8,523 bases of DNA from JADFOB01 sp964651325 (GTDB taxonomy: Bacteria; Planctomycetota; Phycisphaerae; UBA1845). This document shows, piece by piece, positions 1-6,655 of this stretch. The translations under genes and the position numbers were made by a program. The stretch spans positions 1 to 8,523 of the forward strand of contig CAZYXP010000172.1 of assembly GCA_964651325.1 (NCBI GenBank). Direction: 5' to 3'. Position 1 is the first letter of the stretch; each line of letters begins with the position of its first letter. The notes under the pieces are model-generated. The model was given only the letters and a program-made list of their open reading frames with translations. It was not told the origin of the DNA and searched no databases.

Positions 1-2
1 CC

Positions 3-1532
3 AGTGCATGGGCGACAGGCGGAAACTTGACGGTAACCAGTGTTCAACCAGTTGCTCACGCCCTCACAGCACCAATTAACACCTCAATCCGCGTGAACTT
101 CGACCGACCTGTGAACCCGAGCTCCGTCGTAGCCTTGCAGTCGTTTTGGGCATTCGGTCGCTGGAGCGGCACCGCTGAAGGCACGTTCCAGTTCTCCAAC
201 GGCAACCAGACGGTCACTTTGGTGCCCGATCGGTCTTTTTCCGCCGGAGAGGTCGTCATGGTGATCCTTTCACACGACCTCCAAGCGGCTGATGGCACAT
301 TCCTGCGAAGCGGCGGCTATTCATTCCAATTCTGGACGGCCGCACAACCCGCCGCCATGGATTTCTTCCAGTTGCAGTCGCTTTCCACAAACATCCCCGG
401 CGGGCTATCCAGCCGACCCTACGGCGGCGTCGGAACCGACTTCAACGGTGACGGCTGGCTGGACGTAAGCATGATCAACGAGGACACCCAGGACCTGCGC
501 GTCTATCTCAACACGGCCGACGGCATGGGAACGATCACCGACTTTCTTCAACCGCCGTTTCCGCTACAGGACCGCGCCTCGCCCAACGAACCAACGGATT
601 TCAATCGAGACGGATTAGCCGATTTGTGCGTATGCAACATCAACCCCAACACCGTGTCCATCCTTCTAGGCAACGGCGACGGCACGTTCGCGCCCCAACA
701 AATCATTGCGGTCGGCGCTGCCCCTCGCGGCATTGCCGTGCTTGATGCCGATGGCGACGGCGATATGGATATTGTAAACACAAACGCCGCCGGAGCGGGC
801 AACATGTCGCTCCTAATCAACAACGGCGCCGGCGTTTTTGGCTCACCGAGCTTCTTCGAAGGGGGCGGAACAGGCGAATGGGCGTTGGCGGCTGCCGACA
901 TGAACGAAGACGGTCTGCTGGATCTGGTCATCGGCGCCCGCAGTTCTGCCCAAGTGATCGTGCGGACCGCGGTCGGCGATGGCACGTTTGCCTTGGCCTC
1001 AACCACGCCCGCCGGCGGGCCGCTCTGGATGCTGGTCACCGGCGATGTGGACGGCGACGGCGACGAGGACGTTGCCACGGTGAACAGTTCGACCGCCGAC
1101 GGCAGCATACTCCTCGGTGACGGATTGGGCGGCATGTCCGGCTTGCAGACCTATCCCACCGATCCCTTTGGCCTGGCCACGGACTTAGGCGACCTCGACG
1201 GCGACGGCGATCTGGATTGGATTACATCCAGCTTCGGCGGGGATTGGTTCCTCTTTACCAACGACGGCACAGGCACATTCGCGTTTGATCGAGAGTTTCT
1301 TGCGCCCCAGGCCGCATCCTGCTGTGTCATGCTCGACCTGGATAACGACGGCGATCTAGACTTGGCGCTAATCGACGAATTGGAGGACGTGGTCCTCACG
1401 ATGAGCAACGGCGGCCCGACCCCAGCCATTCCTGCGACGCAAGCCTGGGGGCTGACGATCGCCCTCTTGTTGACACTGGTCGCGGGAACCACCGTGTACA
1501 CCGCGCGATTCCACGCAGAGCAAAGACGCTAG
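3..1532 (+). CDS. Exported FG-GAP/VCBS seven-repeat propeller protein with IPTL-CTERM-like tail (5' end outside window)
   Basis: The frame is open from the window edge. The first in-frame start candidate (TTG at 27) is not followed by a signal peptide, so the true start probably lies upstream. Counting from codon 27, residues about 1-105 resemble a bacterial Ig-like domain of the SbsA/Big_5 type, with an FDRPV motif and a closing FQFWTA strand. Seven calcium-loop motifs of the DxDxDGxxD kind follow, starting at residues 138, 191, 240, 291, 340, 389 and 437. The spacing of 48-53 residues fits a seven-bladed integrin-alpha-like propeller. The C-terminus has IPATQAWGL (468-476), a hydrophobic helix (about 475-492) and a basic tail ending in RR. 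This is the layout of IPTL-CTERM sorting signals, here with ATQ in place of the usual T-L/V-S/E. The protein is probably exported and membrane-processed. The ligand is unknown; such repeats often serve adhesion or protein interaction. Confidence 0.85.
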   Translation, partial: SAWATGGNLTVTSVQPVAHALTAPINTSIRVNFDRPVNPSSVVALQSFWAFGRWSGTAEGTFQFSNGNQTVTLVPDRSFSAGEVVMVILSHDLQAADGTFLRSGGYSFQFWTAAQPAAMDFFQLQSLSTNIPGGLSSRPYGGVGTDFNGDGWLDVSMINEDTQDLRVYLNTADGMGTITDFLQPPFPLQDRASPNEPTDFNRDGLADLCVCNINPNTVSILLGNGDGTFAPQQIIAVGAAPRGIAVLDADGDGDMDIVNTNAAGAGNMSLLINNGAGVFGSPSFFEGGGTGEWALAAADMNEDGLLDLVIGARSSAQVIVRTAVGDGTFALASTTPAGGPLWMLVTGDVDGDGDEDVATVNSSTADGSILLGDGLGGMSGLQTYPTDPFGLATDLGDLDGDGDLDWITSSFGGDWFLFTNDGTGTFAFDREFLAPQAASCCVMLDLDNDGDLDLALIDELEDVVLTMSNGGPTPAIPATQAWGLTIALLLTLVAGTTVYTARFHAEQRR

Positions 1533-1586
1533 CAACCACGGCATGCCGATTCGGGTACACCGACCGAAACGAACCAAACCGTGTCC

Positions 1587-1611
1587 GCGATGGCCCGTCT
1601 GCGATGGCCCG
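1587..1611. repeat. Short tandem direct repeat in the convergent gap
   Basis: The 11-mer gcgatggcccg occurs twice (1587-1597 and 1601-1611), separated by 3 bases. It lies between the stop of the propeller gene and the stop of rnc. A perfect 10-bp palindrome (cggcatgccg, 1539-1548) sits just after the propeller gene. Neither has a T-tract, so no standard intrinsic terminator is evident. Both could be chance features of a GC-rich spacer. Confidence 0.4.
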
Positions 1612-1641
1612 GCCGCGACGGTCCTGTTGCACCTACCCGTT

Positions 1642-1659
1642 TGCGCCTACTCAGGCGCA
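1642..1659 (-). terminator. Hairpin overlapping the rnc stop codon, possible terminator
   Basis: A perfect 7-bp inverted repeat (tgcgcct / aggcgca) with a 4-base loop sits at the end of rnc and includes its TAG stop (1647-1649). Because it lies between two converging genes it could act in either direction. No run of T follows on either strand, so it does not meet the usual intrinsic-terminator pattern. It may instead be a 3'-end stabilising hairpin. Confidence 0.35.
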
Positions 1660-2354
1660 CCAGTTGAGGGATTGTCCGTCAGCATATCCAGCGCCAGCCG
1701 GGCGGCTGCCTGCTCTGCTTCCTTCTTGCTTGGCCCCCACGCGCTGGGATACCTTCGCCCACTGACGACCACCGCGATCTCGAAGCATTTGCTGTGGTCA
1801 GGCCCCTGCTCGTCCATGGTCTCGTATTTGGGCGTGGTGGCCATGTGCCGCTGCACGTATTGTTGCAGCGCTGATTTGAAGTTGTCGTGCGTCTGCGACA
1901 TCGAACACTCGTCAATGTACGACTTGGTCGCGGCGAGAATGAAACGCCGTGTGACATCGAGGCCGCTATCCAAGAAAAGGGCGCCGATCATCGCCTCGAA
2001 AACCGCCGCGCGAACCGATAGCGGAAGCTCGCTGTTGACGCCAATGCCGTTTCCAAGAATGAGCATCTGAGACAGACCGGTTTCATCTGAGATGCTGGCA
2101 CAGGTGCGACGCGATACCACCACGGACTTGACCTTGGTCAATTCCCCCTCTTGCCAATCGCTGAATCGCCTGTACAGCTCCTCGCACACGACCATCCCTA
2201 AAATGGCATCTCCGAGGAATTCCAGCCGCTCGTTGCTCGCCAGGCGGGTATCGGCGATGGACGCGTGCGTCAGCGCGGTGAGGAGCAGCCCCTCATCAGC
2301 AAACTGATGGCCCAGCGTTTCTTGAGCCACAACCAGTACCTTGCGTCGATCCAC
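1647..2354 (-). CDS. rnc: Ribonuclease III
   Basis: The protein is an endonuclease for double-stranded RNA, acting in rRNA processing and mRNA turnover in the cytoplasm. Its 235 residues are typical of bacterial RNase III. The N-terminal catalytic domain (about 5-150) carries the signature NERLEFLGD (41-49), with E42, E45 and D49 matching E. coli E38, E41 and D45. The second acidic helix VFEAMIGALFLDSG (118-131) supplies E120, equal to E. coli E117. The residue matching E. coli D114 is Ala117. A double-stranded RNA-binding domain covers about 155-225, with the basic KKEAEQAAA motif at 210-218. The start is GTG (2352-2354): an in-frame TAG lies at 2412-2414 and there is no ATG or GTG between. 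No Shine-Dalgarno sequence is visible. The gene stands alone, converging with the propeller gene and divergent from rpmH. Confidence 0.96.
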   Translation of the reverse strand: MDRRKVLVVAQETLGHQFADEGLLLTALTHASIADTRLASNERLEFLGDAILGMVVCEELYRRFSDWQEGELTKVKSVVVSRRTCASISDETGLSQMLILGNGIGVNSELPLSVRAAVFEAMIGALFLDSGLDVTRRFILAATKSYIDECSMSQTHDNFKSALQQYVQRHMATTPKYETMDEQGPDHSKCFEIAVVVSGRRYPSAWGPSKKEAEQAAARLALDMLTDNPSTGAPE

Positions 2355-2533
2355 TTGGGCGGAGCATCCCGTTATTCGTTGGCAAATCGCGTAATTCTGA
2401 CGGGGCGTGTGCTACAAGAGTGGTCCGCTACGAACATCCAGAGACGAGCAACCCTGATAATCGCCAGAATTCCTCCCCTCCCCTTATGTCAAAACATACC
2501 ATACCAGGAATGCAACTCAGGGTCGACCCCCAC

Positions 2534-2569
2534 CGCCGCTGGACCCACCCGGCCATGCCCACAGCGGCG
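2534..2569. repeat. 8-bp GC-rich inverted repeat upstream of rnc
   Basis: The arms cgccgctg (2534-2541) and cagcggcg (2562-2569) are perfectly complementary with a 20-base loop. If rnc is transcribed from further right, this would be a hairpin in its 5' leader, about 180 nt before the start codon. E. coli RNase III cuts a stem in its own leader, but that stem is much longer. Any link here is a guess. Confidence 0.35.
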
Positions 2570-2757
2570 ATTCCCAATTCCGATGCCGCTTGCGCCCATG
2601 GCACATAATCCTGGGCCTGACGGATTATCGAGTCCACAAGCCCACAGCCAGACGCGTGGCTTGCTGATCGCAAGGAGTACTCCCCGAAACAAGCCATCGG
2701 ATGGGCGCGTCAGGATTCTGAGGCCGAAAATCAAGGCCGACCGTCGTTTTAGGGGCA

Positions 2758-2763
2758 TATGAT
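2758..2763 (+). promoter_or_regulatory. Candidate -10 element for rpmH
   Basis: The hexamer TATGAT matches the sigma-70 -10 consensus at five of six positions. No convincing -35 box lies 16-19 bp upstream (the area reads ggccga). If used, transcription would start near 2770 and give a leader of roughly 240 nt before rpmH. Confidence 0.2.
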
Positions 2764-2827
2764 GGGGCCACATTGCAATCGAACGGTCCGAGTCTCACGG
2801 GCGCTACGGGCTCCGGCACGCGGGGTG

Positions 2828-2918
2828 GGACCGCCCATAGCTTGGCGTCCCTGAGCGGTCCAACGAAACTGCGGCCTGGAAACTCTGCCTGGCCATCTTG
2901 TCCTAACGAAGAAGGCAG
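2828..2918 (+). promoter_or_regulatory. Two hairpins in the presumed rpmH leader
   Basis: The first hairpin pairs ggaccgc (2828-2834) with gcggtcc (2855-2861) around a 20-base loop. The second pairs ctgcct (2885-2890) with aggcag (2913-2918), and its stem can be lengthened by tctt/aaga inside the loop across a 5-base bulge. Both lie within about 190 nt upstream of rpmH. Neither is followed by a T-tract. They could shape the mRNA leader or belong to a small RNA. Such short stems also arise by chance in GC-rich DNA. Confidence 0.25.
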
Positions 2919-3013
2919 GGTAGGGTACGGTGTTTTGTCACGCTGGTTGCCTTCCGGCCCGGGAATGTCCTGGGCGGGCAACATGGAGACGGACGCAGGA
3001 CGATTGTTTCTCA

Positions 3014-3151
3014 ATGCACTATCCGAGACGCAACAGCAAAATAAAGCGAGCACGCAAACAGGGATTTCGCGCTCGCATGAGAACCCACAACGGACGTAAG
3101 CTCATCAACCGCAAAAGGCGGGCCGGACGACACAAGATTAGTGTCTGTTGA
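3014..3151 (+). CDS. rpmH: 50S ribosomal protein L34
   Basis: L34 is a small, very basic protein that binds 23S rRNA in the large subunit. The product has 45 residues, close to the family norm of 44-47. The hallmark block GFRARMRTHNGRKLINRKRR (18-37) is intact, followed by AGRHKISV. The N-terminus begins MHYPRRNSKIKRARK instead of the proteobacterial MKRTFQPS. The ATG at 3014 was chosen because it gives the family length. The same frame is open further upstream, but that extension shows no L34 similarity. A weak AGGA lies 13 bases before the ATG. In many bacteria rpmH is followed by rnpA and sits near dnaA; neither is here. Instead a 372-bp gap leads to rpsA on the same strand. Confidence 0.93.
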   Translation: MHYPRRNSKIKRARKQGFRARMRTHNGRKLINRKRRAGRHKISVC

Positions 3152-3523
3152 CCGCCGGGCTTACCGCGGAACCGCGCTGGGCCTTGATCCGTGGTGCACC
3201 TGCGCGCGCCCGGTAGCTAGCACGACGCCGCACCGTTTGGGCGAAGCCGCACACCGGTTTTCCGGCGCGCGGCCTGCGACGCAAGCGGACGACAAACGAT
3301 TCGTAACGCCCCAATCGCCTCTGCGAGGGGGAGCGTGTTTCCGTTCTTGGCGATCCTTACCGTTTGAGAAGATAGGGGACGTTCCCCTTCGGCGGTACGG
3401 ACAGTTTTGGCATGAATAAATGGCGGCGAGGAGTTGCCTTTACACGCTTCAATCGAACCAAAATCGATTTCGGTTGAGGCGTGGTGAGGTGGTTCGGCGC
3501 ACCGGGTGTAACGGTATCTAGCA
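3152..3523 (+). other. Gap between rpmH and rpsA, no gene recognised
   Basis: This 372-bp stretch contains no rnpA and no other gene I recognise. A rightward frame covering 3141-3419 begins inside rpmH and has a low-complexity, unrecognised product. A small hairpin (gggga / tcccc around cgt, 3375-3387) is present. The rpsA promoter probably lies here, but I found no strong -35/-10 pair. The best, TTGGCG at 3347 with GATAGG at 3371 (18-bp spacing), is poor. Confidence 0.45.
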
Positions 3524-5482
3524 ATGGTAGATTTCAACCTCATTAGCGAATTGGACAGCGATCAGTCAGACTTGACGGCGGGCATCAGCGCCATGCTGGA
3601 AGCGGATGCAGACGTGCTGAAGCTTGAAGACATCGTCGGTGAAAAACAGGACGCCTTTAGACCCGGTTCAATACTCAAAGGCCGCGTGGTAGGCCGGGCC
3701 GGTGACGACATGGTGATCGATGTCGGCCTGAAGAGCGAAGGCTTGGTGGCCATCAGCGAATGGGACGATGCCAGCTCACTCGAACCGGGCGACGAAGTCC
3801 AAGTCTGGCTCGACAGCGTGGAATCCGACACCGGCCACGTCATTTTGTCTAAGCGCAAAGCCGACCGGGTGATCAACTGGCACAAAATCGTGGATTCCAA
3901 GAATGAGGGAGACGAGGTTCAGGGCCGCGTTATGCGGAAAATCAAAGGCGGGCTGCTGGTGGATATCGGCTACCCGGTATTCCTTCCCGCTTCTCAGGTG
4001 GACATTCGCCGCCCAGGAGACATCGGCGGCTTCATCGGCAAGGACATACGCGCTCGCATCCTCAAAATCGACACGGAGCGGCGCAACATCGTGATTTCGC
4101 GCCGCAAGCTTATCGATGAAGAGCGAGCGGCAGCGAAAGAAGCCCTGATGTCCGAAATCGCCGTCGGACAAACGCGCAAGGGGGCGGTCAAAAACATCGC
4201 CGACTTCGGCGCGTTTGTCGATCTTGGCGGTATTGACGGGCTCTTGCACATCACCGACATGAGTTGGGATCGGGTGGGCCACCCGTCAGAGTTGGTGCGA
4301 ATCGACGACGAAATCGAAATCAAGATCCTCTCTATCGACCGCGACAAAGAGAAAATCGCCCTCGGGCTCAAGCAACTCAAACCCAATCCATGGGATGAGG
4401 TAGAAGCGCGTTACGCGGTAAGCACCCGGCTGAAGGGTGAAGTCGTCAACATCATGAACTACGGTGCGTTCATCAAGTTGGAGCCGGGCGTTGAAGGCCT
4501 GGTCCACATTAGCGAAATGAGCTGGACCCGCCGCATCAACCATCCCTCGGAGATTCTGAGCGTCGGCGACATGGTGGATGTCCTCGTCCTCGACGTCAAC
4601 AAGGACAAGCACGAGATTTCCCTGGGCATCAAGCAGACGCTGGAAAACCCCTGGGAGCATGTTGCCACCAAGTATCCACCAGACACGCGTGTTGAAGGTC
4701 GGGTCCGAAACCTGACCAATTATGGGGCCTTCGTCGAAATCGAAGAGGGAATCGACGGACTGCTTCATGTTTCCGACATGAGCTGGACCAAGAAGATCAA
4801 TCACCCGTCCGAGCTGCTCAAGAAGGGATCGTCCATCGAATGCGTGGTCCTAAAAGTCGAGGAAAGCAAGCAGCGCATCGCCCTGGGCCTCAAACAGCTG
4901 CATGAAGACCCGTGGGAGCGGGCCGTCATCGAAAACTACATTCCAGGCCAGATCGTCGAAGGTACCGTGACCAAAATCACCAATTTCGGCGTATTTGTTG
5001 AACTCGAAGAAGACCTGGAAGGTCTATTGCACGTCAGTGAATTAGCCGATCATAAGGTCGAGGATCCACACGAGGAACTGAAACTCGAAGATAAGGTTCT
5101 CGTGAAAATCCTACGGGTCGATCCGGTCGAGCGTAAGATCGGGCTGTCGAAGAAACGCGCCGAATGGTCGGCGGAACAAGAGGCGGAATCGACTGCCGGC
5201 GAAAAACCCCAGCGAAAGCTGCGGGGCGGACTGCACGGCTCCGGCGAGGAAACGATCGGCAAGATTCACAATTTGCCAGGGGCTCCGAGTAAGGTCAAGC
5301 CCGCGGCGAAGCCAGTGGATACGCCAGCGCCTGAGCTAGCGGCCGAAACGGCGGAAGTTCAGGCTCCAAGCGAGCCCGACGCCGATTCGGGGACGGTCGA
5401 TGAATCCGCGGCCGGCGACGCTGGTATCAAGGCCGAGGCTGATTCTGGTGAAGGCGCCGCCCCTGAAACCGCGGGCGAGTAG
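3524..5482 (+). CDS. rpsA: 30S ribosomal protein S1, six S1 domains
   Basis: S1 binds mRNA on the small ribosomal subunit and helps load structured messages or those with weak Shine-Dalgarno sites. The 652-residue product has six S1 (OB-fold) repeats at about 46-112, 129-195, 214-283, 301-370, 386-456 and 473-545. Repeats 3-6 carry the typical NYGAF/DFGAF and GLLH(I/V)S/T motifs. Repeats 1 and 2 are divergent, as is usual for the ribosome-binding part. A 107-residue tail (546-652) rich in Ala, Glu, Pro and Asp follows and is probably disordered. The ATG is fixed by an in-frame TAA at 3509-3511. No Shine-Dalgarno sequence precedes it. E. coli rpsA also lacks a good one and is autoregulated; the same here is only possible. 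The sigma-factor gene follows after 54 bp. Confidence 0.96.
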   Translation: MVDFNLISELDSDQSDLTAGISAMLEADADVLKLEDIVGEKQDAFRPGSILKGRVVGRAGDDMVIDVGLKSEGLVAISEWDDASSLEPGDEVQVWLDSVESDTGHVILSKRKADRVINWHKIVDSKNEGDEVQGRVMRKIKGGLLVDIGYPVFLPASQVDIRRPGDIGGFIGKDIRARILKIDTERRNIVISRRKLIDEERAAAKEALMSEIAVGQTRKGAVKNIADFGAFVDLGGIDGLLHITDMSWDRVGHPSELVRIDDEIEIKILSIDRDKEKIALGLKQLKPNPWDEVEARYAVSTRLKGEVVNIMNYGAFIKLEPGVEGLVHISEMSWTRRINHPSEILSVGDMVDVLVLDVNKDKHEISLGIKQTLENPWEHVATKYPPDTRVEGRVRNLTNYGAFVEIEEGIDGLLHVSDMSWTKKINHPSELLKKGSSIECVVLKVEESKQRIALGLKQLHEDPWERAVIENYIPGQIVEGTVTKITNFGVFVELEEDLEGLLHVSELADHKVEDPHEELKLEDKVLVKILRVDPVERKIGLSKKRAEWSAEQEAESTAGEKPQRKLRGGLHGSGEETIGKIHNLPGAPSKVKPAAKPVDTPAPELAAETAEVQAPSEPDADSGTVDESAAGDAGIKAEADSGEGAAPETAGE

Positions 5483-5491
5483 ATCACCAAC

Positions 5492-5508
5492 CTCGTCGCG
5501 TTAACGAG
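5492..5508 (+). repeat. Small hairpin between rpsA and the sigma-factor gene
   Basis: The arms ctcgt (5492-5496) and acgag (5504-5508) flank a 7-base loop in the 54-bp spacer. There is no T-tract, so read-through from rpsA into the sigma-factor gene seems likely. The hairpin might modulate it or be chance. Confidence 0.25.
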
Positions 5509-5536
5509 TTAGTGAAGACCACGCCCCACGGCTGGC

Positions 5537-6430
5537 TTGGCGGAGGATGCAACCATCGCAGTCGATCGAGATCTTCAGGTTTACTTGAAGCGCATCAACG
5601 AAGCCTCTCTGCTCACCGCGGACGAAGAGAAGGAGCTGGCGACGATTGTCCGCGACGGTCAGGCCGCCGCCAAACGTTTCGCAAACAGAGAGATCACCTA
5701 CTCCGACAGAGAGCGAATAGAAAGCGAAGCCTTTGAAGCCAGAGAGCGGATGGTCAAATCCAATCTCCGACTCGTGGTCAACATCGCCAAAAAATACGCC
5801 AAACGCGGCGTTCCACTCAACGATCTGATCAACGAGGGAAACCTCGGGCTGATCCGCGCCGTAGAGGGGTTCGATCCGTCGCAGAACACCCGTTTCAGCA
5901 CCTACGCCTCATGGTGGATCAAGCAATCTATCAAGCGTAGCCTGATCAACAGCGACAAGCCGATTCACATCCCGGCCTACATGGTTGAGATGATATCGCG
6001 GTTTCGAGAGGCCAGCGACAAGTACGTCGAATCCCATGGCCGGGTGCCGACCACGCAGGAACTGGCCGAGAAGCTGGAACTCAGCGAAAGCAAAGTGCTC
6101 CACATCCGCAGTGCGGTAAAGGCGGTTTCAACCCCAACCCAAGACGCAGACGCCATTACCGGTCATGCGTTGACAGAAGGCCTCGCCGATCCCAACACGC
6201 CCCGACCGGACGCGGCGCTGCTCGACGAATCGGAGATGACACGCGTCATCGGCTTGCTGGATGATCTCGATGACCGGGAAAAAAAGGTCCTCTCGCTTCG
6301 ATACGGCATCGGCGGAGAGGATCCGCTTACGCTCAAGCAAATCGGCGCAAAAATCCGCCTGACCCGCGAGCGCGTCCGGCAGATTGAGGGCGAAGCGCTG
6401 AACAAGATGAAACGTCACCTCCTAGACTGA
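5537..6430 (+). CDS. RNA polymerase sigma-70 family factor (RpoD/SigA-like, no region 1.1)
   Basis: The protein directs RNA polymerase to promoters. Its 297 residues contain region 1.2 (DLQVYLKRINEASLLTADEE, 12-31), region 2.1 (about 70-90), region 2.2 (DLINEGNLGLIRAVEGFDP, 96-114), the melting and -10 reading segment 2.3-2.4 (RFSTYASWWIKQSIKRSLIN, 119-138), region 3 (about 142-200) and region 4. The -35-binding helix-turn-helix lies at 265-288, with TRERVRQIEGEAL. Compared with compact family members there are roughly 23 extra charged residues (about 42-66) between regions 1.2 and 2.1. The start is uncertain: an in-frame stop at 5513 leaves TTG at 5537 as the only usual codon before region 1.2, and it has no Shine-Dalgarno. 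A GGAGG lies at 5542-5546, just after it. The factor could be primary or group 2; sequence alone does not decide. Confidence 0.92.
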   Translation: MAEDATIAVDRDLQVYLKRINEASLLTADEEKELATIVRDGQAAAKRFANREITYSDRERIESEAFEARERMVKSNLRLVVNIAKKYAKRGVPLNDLINEGNLGLIRAVEGFDPSQNTRFSTYASWWIKQSIKRSLINSDKPIHIPAYMVEMISRFREASDKYVESHGRVPTTQELAEKLELSESKVLHIRSAVKAVSTPTQDADAITGHALTEGLADPNTPRPDAALLDESEMTRVIGLLDDLDDREKKVLSLRYGIGGEDPLTLKQIGAKIRLTRERVRQIEGEALNKMKRHLLD

Positions 6431-6564
6431 ACACCAATCAGAACCGCTGACGCCAGCCTGCGGACCCTCCATGGCAAGACGTCACCACGCCTGCGTCAGG
6501 CCCAACGTCCAGCCGCGACCCGCCCCGATTCCGCGGCCACCGCTCGTGCGAGTCAGCCCACGGC

Positions 6565-6593
6565 TTGGCGGCGTGTCGCGCGTCCGATAGGAT
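6565..6593 (+). promoter_or_regulatory. Candidate sigma-70 promoter for the dUTPase gene
   Basis: TTGGCG (6565-6570) and TAGGAT (6588-6593) are separated by exactly 17 bp. Each matches the consensus at four of six positions. Transcription would begin near 6600, giving a leader of about 55 nt. The rest of the 225-bp gap after the sigma-factor gene shows only a distant inverted repeat (ctgacgc 6447-6453 / gcgtcag 6493-6499) and no T-tract terminator. Confidence 0.3.
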
Positions 6594-6642
6594 GCTCCAT
6601 TGAAGACCACGATCGATTATTCGTACGCACCGTCACGAGGCG

Positions 6643-6649
6643 AAAGGAG
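6643..6649 (+). promoter_or_regulatory. Ribosome-binding site of the dUTPase gene
   Basis: AAAGGAG lies six bases before the ATG at 6656. It is the clearest Shine-Dalgarno site in the window and fixes the start of this gene. Confidence 0.8.
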
Positions 6650-6655
6650 TTCGCA

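Larger units (their letters stand above)
2355..3013. other. Gene-poor divergent region between rnc and rpmH
   Basis: This 659-bp stretch has no open frame that I can defend. Frames of 60-165 codons exist on both strands, but they are rich in Pro, Arg, Ser or Trp, match no family I know and lack ribosome-binding sites. The region must carry promoters for rnc (leftward) and rpmH (rightward). It also holds several inverted repeats, listed separately, and a perfect palindrome gggtcgaccc at 2520-2529. No tRNA, SRP RNA, tmRNA or RNase P RNA signature was recognised. Confidence 0.5.

Noticed and set aside
548..1501. Long open frames on the minus strand across the propeller gene (548-1135 and 1151-1501)
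   Set aside because: They are rich in Ser-Pro-Ser runs that are the reverse reading of the repeated Asp-Gly calcium loops, so they are shadows of the real gene.
1543..2070. 175-codon frame on the plus strand
   Set aside because: It lies antisense to rnc, whose domains and catalytic motifs are clear, and its product is low-complexity and Ser/Ala/Cys-rich.
2428..2697. 89-codon minus-strand frame upstream of rnc with partly protein-like sequence
   Set aside because: There is no ribosome-binding site, no family match I recognise, and an overlapping frame of similar quality (2489-2773). Not enough support for a gene.
3141..3419. 92-codon plus-strand frame after rpmH, considered as rnpA
   Set aside because: It lacks the RNase P protein signature (an RNR-like basic motif with flanking hydrophobic strands), is low-complexity and begins inside rpmH.
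3405..3425. TTGGCATGAATAAATGG, considered as a sigma-54 promoter
   Set aside because: The required GC of the -12 element is not at the correct distance from the -24 GG.
3445..3470. Segment cgcttcaatcgaacc, which read on the minus strand resembles a tRNA T-arm
   Set aside because: No paired T-stem, acceptor stem or anticodon arm can be drawn around it.
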